From Akkermansiaceae bacterium (GTDB lineage: Bacteria; Verrucomicrobiota; Verrucomicrobiia; Verrucomicrobiales; Akkermansiaceae): a stretch of DNA of 6,095 nt. Below the pieces are notes generated by a model. It worked only from the letters and a program-made list of their open reading frames with translations, was not told the origin of the DNA and searched no databases. Location: contig JARFRT010000585.1 of NCBI GenBank assembly GCA_029287105.1, positions 1 through 6,095 on the forward strand, written 5' to 3'. Both the position numbers and the translations under genes were made by a program. Each line of letters starts with the position of its first letter. The first letter of the stretch is position 1. Below, one piece after another: positions 1 through 6,095 of the stretch.

Positions 1-57
1 TGCGGCGGAACCCACCCTAGTTTCCGCCCGCACCCGAAAGGGTAAAACTATTTCAAT
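1..57. other. Sequence upstream of the initiator tRNA with a small hairpin
   Basis: No gene is recognisable here. Bases 1-10 can pair with 22-32 if one C is bulged (arms TGCGGCGGAA and TTCCGCCCGCA). An overlapping alternative is the small hairpin ACCC-GAAA-GGGT at 32-43. Neither is followed by a proper T tract, so a terminator of an upstream gene is not supported. A weak promoter for the tRNA could be TTTCCG (21-26) and TAAAAC (43-48), 16 bases apart, which would start transcription near the tRNA 5' end. The match to consensus is poor, so this is only a suggestion. Confidence 0.2.
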
Positions 58-134
<77 letters not shown>

Positions 135-165
135 ATTTAAAGCCCAGTTTAAAAACCCAATTAAG

Positions 166-202
166 AAGTCGCTTTTTGCTTAGTGCGAAAAGCGGCTTTT
201 TT
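166..202 (+). terminator. Rho-independent terminator-like hairpin between tRNA and helicase
   Basis: A 14-bp stem pairs AAGTCGCTTTTTGC (166-179) with GCGAAAAGCGGCTT (185-198). It has two G:U wobbles and a 5-base loop, TTAGT. A run of six T (197-202) follows, the classic intrinsic terminator form on the + strand. It lies 31 bases after the tRNA CCA end and 26 bases before the helicase start codon. The simplest reading is a terminator for the tRNA transcript. Because so little room remains for a promoter after it, it may also sit in the helicase mRNA leader and act as an attenuator or partial read-through point. Confidence 0.85.
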
Positions 203-228
203 GTATCCACACACAACAACCCATTCCA

Positions 229-1599
<1,371 letters not shown>

Positions 1600-1705
1600 C
1601 AAAAGGGCCCTAGCACAGAGGCGTTAGCTTCCGCAGCAACGAGCTGATAGCGTGCGCACCGGTCACCGATCAATCGGCGATCTTCAACAGACCGGCTCTG
1701 TCCGT
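1600..1705. other. Convergent intergenic region between helicase and sulfatase
   Basis: These 106 bases separate two genes that end facing each other. An imperfect stem pairs 1661-1670 with 1673-1682 around CCGAT-CA-ATCGG, with one mismatch and one wobble, but no T tract follows on either strand. A short ACAG (1687-1690)/CTGT (1698-1701) stem lies just before a T-rich stretch (1705-1714) on the + strand. It could serve as a weak terminator for the helicase, though those Ts also encode the stop codon and terminal lysines of the sulfatase on the other strand. No strong bidirectional terminator is visible. Confidence 0.25.
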
Positions 1706-3139
1706 TTATTTTTTCTTCTGCCTGTTCTGCCTGTTCTTCTTTCCTCCCCTACCCGCATTCGGGTCGTAGCCGGGGTTGGGTGTCATCTGTTGGGCATCGA
1801 CGGATTTCAACCACAGGTCAAGTTGAGTGGCCAGACTCTTGGCTTTTTCAGGAAAAGTCGCGGCGAGGTCACTCGATTCGGAAGGATCTTTGTTTAGATG
1901 ATAGAGTTCCAGATTCCCCTCTTCATGGAAGCGGATGAGTTTCCAGTTGCCCATGCGGATGGCGCTGTAGGGGCGGGTTCGGTGATAATGCGGATAGTGC
2001 CAGTAGAGCGAGTCCCGTTCAAGCGGGGTCCCTTTTTGCAGCAGGGAAACCAGGCTGATCCCATCGCATGCCTGTCCTTGGGGCCGGACGGCACCGGCGG
2101 CCTCAAGCAGTGTGGGATAAATGTCCATACCAATCACCGGGGTGTCGTTCGTGGTTCCAGGTTTTGCCTTGCCCGCCCACTTGATGATGAACGGCTCACG
2201 GATTCCACCCTCGTACGAATATCCTTTTCTCTTGCGGAGTCCGCCGCTGCTGGTTTCCGCATCACCCCCATTGTCACCGGTAAAGATGACCAGGGTGTTT
2301 TCGCTCAGTCCGTGTTTTTCCAGATTGGCTAACACCCTGCCTACACTTTGATCGACACTGTGAATCATACCGGCATAATCGGCATTTTTCTGTGGGTAAT
2401 CGCCCGCCTTGAGCTTCGCCTGGTACTGGGTGCGGAGCTCGGGCTTGGTCATGATCGGACCGTGCACGGCGTAGTAGGAAAGGTAGAGTAAAAAGGGTTT
2501 GCCTTTGACCGTGTCCATCCAGCTATTGGCTTCGGTGGTGAGCCGATCCGTGAGGAAGTCCCCCGTTCGCCCCTGCTCGAGGCCGGGCATCTCCCAGGGG
2601 TAGAAATACTTCCCCTTGCCCTTCGGTTGGCCCCACTCGCGCCCGCCGACATTGAGATCGAAGCCGTGTTTTTCAGGCGTGTGCTCGGGCATGAGCTCTT
2701 TCTGCCGATTCGGCATGAGGTGCCACTTGCCGAAGAATGCCGTGGCATAGCCCCGGGTTTTGAGCGCTTCCGGGAGCGTGGTCAGGCTGTGGTCGAGGTG
2801 CATTTTCCAATCGGGCACTTTAAGCTTGGCCTTGGCGTGGTTGTGGCCGGCAATCCAGTCGGTCAAATGAAGTCTGGCCGGGTATTGCCCGGTCAGGATC
2901 GCGGCCCTGCTCGGACTGCACACGGTGCACGCGGCGTAGCCCTGGGTAAACCGCACCCCCTCCTTGGCCAGACGATCCACGTTCGGGGTTTCATGCAGTG
3001 TACTGCCATAACAGCCCATGTCACCCCAGCCCAGGTCGTCGACGAGGAACACAATGATGTTAGGTTTTGGTTCGGCGAGGGCGATGGTCGCCGTGCCAAG
3101 GATGGCCAGCGCGTTGGTGATGATGGATTGAATGGGCAT
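1706..3139 (-). CDS. Secreted formylglycine-dependent sulfatase (arylsulfatase A-like)
   Basis: This 477-residue exported enzyme should hydrolyse sulfate esters, probably on a sulfated polysaccharide. Residues 1-22 form a signal peptide ending ALA before EPKPN. The sulfatase core begins at PNIIVFLVDD, where Asp34-Asp35 are metal ligands. The active-site signature is CSPSRAAILTG (74-84). Cys74 is the residue expected to be converted to formylglycine by an FGE or anSME enzyme, which is not encoded in this window. Other expected active-site elements are FGKWH (136-140), the VHGP histidine (226) and TGDNGG (287-292) with Asp289 and Asn290. The C-terminal subdomain with YHLNKDPSESSDLA (413-426) is also typical. 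Length is normal. The overall pattern resembles SulfAtlas family S1_16, but the substrate cannot be read from sequence alone. The protein ends in a very basic tail (KKNRQNRQKKK). The ATG at 3139 gives a complete signal peptide, with no Shine-Dalgarno upstream. No transporter, SusCD pair or glycosidase lies beside it. Confidence 0.95.
   Translation of the reverse strand: MPIQSIITNALAILGTATIALAEPKPNIIVFLVDDLGWGDMGCYGSTLHETPNVDRLAKEGVRFTQGYAACTVCSPSRAAILTGQYPARLHLTDWIAGHNHAKAKLKVPDWKMHLDHSLTTLPEALKTRGYATAFFGKWHLMPNRQKELMPEHTPEKHGFDLNVGGREWGQPKGKGKYFYPWEMPGLEQGRTGDFLTDRLTTEANSWMDTVKGKPFLLYLSYYAVHGPIMTKPELRTQYQAKLKAGDYPQKNADYAGMIHSVDQSVGRVLANLEKHGLSENTLVIFTGDNGGDAETSSGGLRKRKGYSYEGGIREPFIIKWAGKAKPGTTNDTPVIGMDIYPTLLEAAGAVRPQGQACDGISLVSLLQKGTPLERDSLYWHYPHYHRTRPYSAIRMGNWKLIRFHEEGNLELYHLNKDPSESSDLAATFPEKAKSLATQLDLWLKSVDAQQMTPNPGYDPNAGRGGKKNRQNRQKKK
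1716..1738. repeat. Short tandem repeat (9-bp unit) in the sulfatase C-terminus
   Basis: The unit TTCTGCCTG occurs at 1716-1724 and 1725-1733, followed by a partial third copy, TTCTT. On the minus strand it encodes the repeated Asn-Arg-Gln of the sulfatase tail. The unit is a multiple of three, so copy-number change would keep the frame and only lengthen the basic tail. Confidence 0.7.
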
Positions 3140-3197
3140 GGGAGGGATCGTGTTTGAACTTGATAGGTCGCGGTCTGCTCAGGCGTTTCTCACGGGT

Positions 3198-3225
3198 ATT
3201 ATCTCCAATCCTTCGCGGTTGTCCA
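3198..3225 (-). promoter_or_regulatory. Candidate sigma-70-like promoter of the sulfatase gene
   Basis: Read on the minus strand, TGGACA (3220-3225) matches the -35 consensus TTGACA at five of six bases, and GATAAT (3198-3203) matches TATAAT at five of six. The spacer is 16 bases. Transcription would start near 3190, giving a leader of about 50 bases before the ATG at 3139. This is the best promoter match found in the window, but it rests on consensus similarity only, and housekeeping promoters in this lineage may differ. Confidence 0.45.
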
Positions 3226-3269
3226 CATGATCCTGAGATTCGGTCCTGGCAAGTGCTGATCCGGATGAT

Positions 3270-3494
3270 GTGTTAGCCTATTTAGCGGATAAAATCCTTG
3301 GTGATGCCAAAAAGAAGGGCGTGACGATCAGCGGGAAGGAAGCCAAGGCACTGGCGACAGAGATGGATGTTTTTCTGAAGGCCGGCGCAAAGGGTAAGTC
3401 AAAGCCGCAGAAAACCGGGGCTGGCAGCATTTATTTCAGCGCCTACCAGAATGAGGGTCAGCATTTCCTCGGCGTCTACCGGGCCAAACCCTGA
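3270..3494 (+). CDS. Small hypothetical protein, GTG start, possibly 5'-truncated
   Basis: I do not recognise this 74-residue product. The first half (about 2-45) is predicted-helix-like, Lys- and Ala-rich (DAKKKGVTISGKEAKALATEMD). The second half (about 52-72) looks like beta strands (GSIYFSAY, HFLGVYRA). There is no signal peptide, membrane segment or cysteine. Codon choice is mostly plausible for a real gene, although the first dozen codons are richer in A/T-ending codons than the neighbours. GTG at 3270 is the first usual start in frame. No ATG occurs in frame until residue 32 and no Shine-Dalgarno is seen. The frame stays open upstream to a TGA at 3234-3236 and reads sensibly there (SVLASADPDD), so the true start could be earlier at a rare CTG, or the gene may have lost its 5' end. 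It lies between the sulfatase promoter and the convergent oxidase. It could be a decaying gene or a chance ORF. Confidence 0.45.
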   Translation: MLAYLADKILGDAKKKGVTISGKEAKALATEMDVFLKAGAKGKSKPQKTGAGSIYFSAYQNEGQHFLGVYRAKP

Positions 3495-3545
3495 GGGGGC
3501 AAACCGGCCGCGCCGAAACTAACATCACCACTCCACTAACACATC

Positions 3546-4988
3546 CTACCCAGGGTGCGCTTTGACGCTCTGCGGGTGCCGGATGATGTCCCCGGGGTCG
3601 TAGCGCTGCTTCATGGCACGGATCGACGCCAGACCGGCGTCGCCATAGTAGGCGGTGCCCCAGTTCTTCAACGCGACATCCGGGTAGTTGCGGTAGTGGG
3701 CGGTCACGCCGCTGGCCGCGAGCAGCGTCTGGATGGCGGCTACATTCTCCACACAGGCGTCGGCCCGGGCGGGCTTCTCCCAGTAGGCCTGGATCTCGCC
3801 AAGCCACGGGTAGTCGCGGTGCGGGTAGACAGATTGCTTGGCATAGTCGGCCCGCCCGATCTGTCCGCCGAGCGTGTTAATCTGCCAGACCGTGCCGGGG
3901 ACCTTGGCCACTTGGCGTGCGATCGCCGGGATGGCGCGGCCAATGTCTTGGTAGGACCGATAATATCCTGCCGAGGCATTTTTAAAGGGCAGCGGTCCGG
4001 GCCTGCCGTAATAGCGCATCACGGCATTTTCCGTAGGCCCCACCTGGATGGCTTCCGCCTTCCAAGCGATTTCGCACAGTGGCTTAAACGCCTTTTCTAT
4101 AGCCCGTCGGCTTCCCGGCTCAAAAAAAGTGACCAGCAACGTAAGATAGGTGCCGTTCAGCACAAAGGCGGAAAACCCGTCGTCGGGCAATGCCGCCGTG
4201 GCGGCAAACCAGAGTTTCGCGATCTCACCGACTTTTTCCGGCGAAAGCTTCCGAAACTTGATCCGCTGGCTGCGGAACATCTTCGGGGCAGGCACGGTAT
4301 TAAAACGCATCTCGGTGATGATACCGAAGTTGCCGTTGCCACCACCGCGGCAGGCGTGAAGCAGTGCGGCACCCCGCTGCGGTTCATCGTCGCTGTCGTG
4401 CACAATCCCCCGCCCGTCCACCATGCGCAAGCCGATGAGATGGTCGCAGGTGAGCCCGAATTTGCGGGCAAACAAGCCATAGCCGCCACCGAGCGTCAGG
4501 CCCGCCAGCCCGACCCCGGCGCAGGACCCCGACGGCAGCAGTCGGCCTTTGGAAAACAGCAATGCGCTCACTTGGGCGAGGCGGCATCCGGGCTGGGCGG
4601 TGAGCACATGCGACCGTGAGTCATAACTGAGTTGATTCATGCCGGATAGATTCACCATCAGCCCCCCGTTGTTTGAGCAAAACCCCTCGAAGCTGTGCCC
4701 TCCGCTTTTTACGGTGACCTGCAGTTTATTCCGACCGGCGTGCGCGACCGCCGCCGCGATTTCATTTTCCTTCCGGCAAGTCGCAATCAAGGCCGGGTGG
4801 AAATCGAGCCGACTATTAAACAGCCAGCGAGCCGAGTTATAATCTCTCGATTCCCGGGTCAGGAAAGTGGGTTGGTGGGCAATTCCAACAGGTGACCGCG
4901 CGGTGCTTGTCGCGTCGCCGGCAACATACCCGATGCCGGCATATGACAGCATACGCAAAAAACGGCGGCGATCATGACTTGAAACCAT
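3546..4988 (-). CDS. Tat-exported FAD-linked oxidase, berberine-bridge-enzyme (BBE) type
   Basis: This 480-residue flavoprotein should oxidise an alcohol, sugar or other small substrate and pass electrons to oxygen. The N-terminus has a twin-arginine motif, DRRRFLR (6-12), then a weakly hydrophobic stretch (MLSYAGIGYVAG), so export of the folded, flavin-loaded protein by Tat is likely. The PCMH-type FAD domain spans about 60-235. SGGHS (95-99) supplies His98 and SGSCAGVGLAG (153-163) supplies Cys156, the two residues that bind FAD covalently in bicovalent BBE-family enzymes. LGGGYG (166-171) and GGGNGNFGI (215-223) complete the FAD site. The C-terminal BBE domain is shown by NYPD (434-437), W443, YYGD (447-450) and RYDPGDIIRHPQS (462-474). 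The start at 4988 is chosen because it begins the Tat signal. The frame is open upstream to 5657, but that part only mirrors the opposite-strand usp gene. The substrate is unknown; gluco-oligosaccharide oxidases and alkaloid or antibiotic oxidases share this fold. Confidence 0.92.
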   Translation of the reverse strand: MVSSHDRRRFLRMLSYAGIGYVAGDATSTARSPVGIAHQPTFLTRESRDYNSARWLFNSRLDFHPALIATCRKENEIAAAVAHAGRNKLQVTVKSGGHSFEGFCSNNGGLMVNLSGMNQLSYDSRSHVLTAQPGCRLAQVSALLFSKGRLLPSGSCAGVGLAGLTLGGGYGLFARKFGLTCDHLIGLRMVDGRGIVHDSDDEPQRGAALLHACRGGGNGNFGIITEMRFNTVPAPKMFRSQRIKFRKLSPEKVGEIAKLWFAATAALPDDGFSAFVLNGTYLTLLVTFFEPGSRRAIEKAFKPLCEIAWKAEAIQVGPTENAVMRYYGRPGPLPFKNASAGYYRSYQDIGRAIPAIARQVAKVPGTVWQINTLGGQIGRADYAKQSVYPHRDYPWLGEIQAYWEKPARADACVENVAAIQTLLAASGVTAHYRNYPDVALKNWGTAYYGDAGLASIRAMKQRYDPGDIIRHPQSVKAHPG

Positions 4989-5187
4989 ATCACAGCTGTA
5001 GCTACTGACATCCGAAGCGCCATCCTTTTTATCACCCCGATGAATTTCTCCCTGCCCCCCCTTCCTGCTTCGGTCATCCGGTGGAAAATGCGAACCGACC
5101 GCAACCGCCCACCTTCTTGACGATCTTCTTGACGAATGCGACATGATGAACGATTGATTAGGGGACGAATCCCGTCTCGATTTTGCC
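4989..5187. promoter_or_regulatory. Divergent intergenic region between oxidase and universal stress gene
   Basis: These 199 bases must hold the 5' signals of both the oxidase (-) and the usp gene (+). Notable content is the tandem 12-bp repeat at 5113-5136 and a run of seven C at 5054-5060. There is also a small hairpin, GGGA-CGAA-TCCC (5162-5173), with an overlapping alternative GACG/CGTC (5164-5176) in the usp leader. Each repeat contains TTGACG (5117-5122 and 5129-5134), similar to a -35 box. CATGAT (5142-5147) lies 19 bases after the first, which makes only a weak promoter. No convincing -10/-35 pair was found for the oxidase, and neither start codon has a Shine-Dalgarno. Confidence 0.35.
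5113..5136. repeat. Tandem 12-bp direct repeat upstream of usp
   Basis: CTTCTTGACGAT (5113-5124) is followed immediately by CTTCTTGACGAA (5125-5136), 11 of 12 bases identical. The repeat ends 51 bases before the usp GTG, and its near edge is 124 bases upstream of the oxidase ATG. A spacing of 12 bases is a little more than one helical turn, so it could be a paired site for a dimeric regulator or could duplicate a -35 element (TTGACG). A simple replication-slippage duplication is equally possible. Confidence 0.6.
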
Positions 5188-6069
5188 GTGAAACACCCCC
5201 CCATCATCGCTGGTATTGATTTTTCAGCTTCGTCACCCATGGTCCTCCGCCACGCGGTCCACGCAGGCGCCCTGCACGGAGCGCCGGTTATGGCAGTCCA
5301 CGTGCTGAGTGAGCACCTGCTCGAACACTGGATGGCGAGCGGAGGGTCGCGCCTGTCGATCGACAGCCTGGCAGCCCAAGCCAAGGACCGACTGAACAAA
5401 ATGGTCGAGGCCGAAACGCCGGGAGCCGATATCCGTCTGGAGGTCCGCAGCGGCAAGCCGGTTGAGGAGCTACGCCGTATTGTTGAGGAGCACGATAGCG
5501 CCCTGTTGGTCATTGCGGCCAACGACACCACCAAAAAGCATCTCGGTGCGATCGCCTCACGTTGCGTCCGCACAATCCCCTGCGACACACTGATCCTTCG
5601 TGATTGGCAGCAAGGGGATTTCTCAAAAATCGTGGTAGGGACGAATTTTTCGACCACCTCGGATCACATCGTGCAACGCAGCATTGAGCTCGCCACCGAC
5701 TACGGGGCGGAGCTCGAAATTGTTCATGTCATTTACCCGCCGGATCAAAATATTTGGGGAGAAACACTCGAGCACGACGAGAATTCACCGGTGAGTTACG
5801 TCGAAGAGTGCCGGACGAGGGCCAACCGAAAGATGGCGGACGCCCTCGCGGCCCACGCGCAACAACTCGCCGGCATCAACTACCACTCAGTCATCCTGGA
5901 ATCGACCGTGCCCTCGCTCGCCTTGGCCTACCACATCCAGGACTCGGGGGCCGATCTGGCGGTGCTGGGCACCCGGACCCATTCGCGACTCGCGGGGTAC
6001 TTTATCGGAACGAATGCCGAACGGTTGATGCGCGATGCCACCGCCTCAGTGCTGGCCGTGCGCGTTTGA
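5188..6069 (+). CDS. Universal stress protein with two tandem UspA domains
   Basis: This 293-residue cytoplasmic protein contains two UspA folds in one chain. Domain 1 (about 4-138) runs from IIAGIDFSASS to CDTLILRD. Domain 2 (about 145-293) runs from SKIVVGTNFSTTSD to ATASVLAVRV. Each has the expected first strand with an Asp or Asn (Asp11, Asn153) and the alternating alpha/beta pattern. Tandem UspA proteins of this length are common and are linked to stress survival, often through nucleotide binding. The ATP loop G-x2-G-x9-G(S/T) is only partly kept in domain 2 (Gly261, Thr264 in place of Gly, Gly274-Thr275). It is lost in domain 1, where alanines replace the glycines (about Ala110 and Ala123-Ser124). 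The start is GTG at 5188, the first usable start after an in-frame TGA at 5155, and it places Lys-His directly before the first strand. No Shine-Dalgarno is visible. It is divergent from the FAD oxidase, and no gene follows within the window. Confidence 0.92.
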   Translation: MKHPPIIAGIDFSASSPMVLRHAVHAGALHGAPVMAVHVLSEHLLEHWMASGGSRLSIDSLAAQAKDRLNKMVEAETPGADIRLEVRSGKPVEELRRIVEEHDSALLVIAANDTTKKHLGAIASRCVRTIPCDTLILRDWQQGDFSKIVVGTNFSTTSDHIVQRSIELATDYGAELEIVHVIYPPDQNIWGETLEHDENSPVSYVEECRTRANRKMADALAAHAQQLAGINYHSVILESTVPSLALAYHIQDSGADLAVLGTRTHSRLAGYFIGTNAERLMRDATASVLAVRV

Positions 6070-6095
6070 GCGACAGCCGTCACGACGATCCGGAG

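Noticed and set aside
1661..1682. Hairpin between helicase and sulfatase as a bidirectional terminator
   Set aside because: The stem is imperfect with a 2-base loop, and no T tract follows on either strand. It is kept only as a note in the intergenic entry.
2627..3157. Open + strand frame of 176 codons opposite the sulfatase N-terminal half
   Set aside because: It mirrors the sulfatase signature region, shows no independent protein features, and runs out past the sulfatase start only by chance.
3495..3545. Terminator between the small ORF and the oxidase
   Set aside because: Only very short GC pairings (GGC/GCC) are present and there is no T tract, so it is not supported.
3555..4619. Open + strand frame of 354 codons
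   Set aside because: It lies wholly antisense to the FAD oxidase, has no recognisable domain, and is explained by GC-rich third positions of the real gene leaving the opposite frame free of stops.
4859..5104. Minus-strand 81-codon frame with a hydrophobic segment upstream of and overlapping the oxidase start
   Set aside because: It resembles a leader or membrane peptide, but more than half overlaps the oxidase Tat region in another frame and the composition is irregular. Nothing supports translation.
4989..5657. N-terminal extension of the oxidase frame to a 703-residue protein
   Set aside because: The extra 223 residues are low-complexity, Ser/Arg-rich and run antisense through the well-supported usp gene. 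The Tat signal starts cleanly at 4988, so the extension is a stop-free shadow.

Overview
The window looks like chromosomal DNA from a free-living, fairly GC-rich Gram-negative bacterium. A Verrucomicrobiota-type (PVC group) origin fits best. The reasons are an exported formylglycine sulfatase of the kind abundant in those bacteria, a Tat-exported flavoprotein, and start codons without recognisable Shine-Dalgarno sequences. This placement is inference from gene content; no ribosomal RNA or other strong phylogenetic marker is present.

Layout, left to right. Positions 58-134 hold an initiator tRNA(fMet) with encoded CCA. A strong hairpin with a U tract follows (166-202), and an RhlE-type DEAD-box RNA helicase starts only 26 bases later (229-1599, +). 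The helicase converges on a secreted sulfatase (1706-3139, -), which has a credible sigma-70-like promoter at 3198-3225. Next comes a small unrecognised GTG-start ORF (3270-3494, +) that may be a 5'-damaged gene. It converges on a Tat-dependent, BBE-type FAD-linked oxidase (3546-4988, -) with both residues expected for bicovalent flavin attachment. A 199-base divergent region with a tandem 12-bp repeat separates the oxidase from a tandem-domain universal stress protein (5188-6069, +). The last 26 bases hold nothing recognisable.

The genes do not form one operon: strands alternate and each looks like a separate transcription unit. Loosely grouped, tRNA(fMet) and the helicase concern translation and RNA folding. 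The sulfatase and the flavo-oxidase are exported enzymes, the former probably acting on sulfated polysaccharides and the latter on carbohydrates or other small alcohols. The UspA-type protein is a stress protein.

I see no CRISPR, phage, transposon, toxin-antitoxin or clear new multi-gene system. The points most worth a second look are the unusual anticodon stem of the initiator tRNA, the hairpin between that tRNA and the helicase, the orphan small ORF, and the tandem repeat in the oxidase/usp divergent region.
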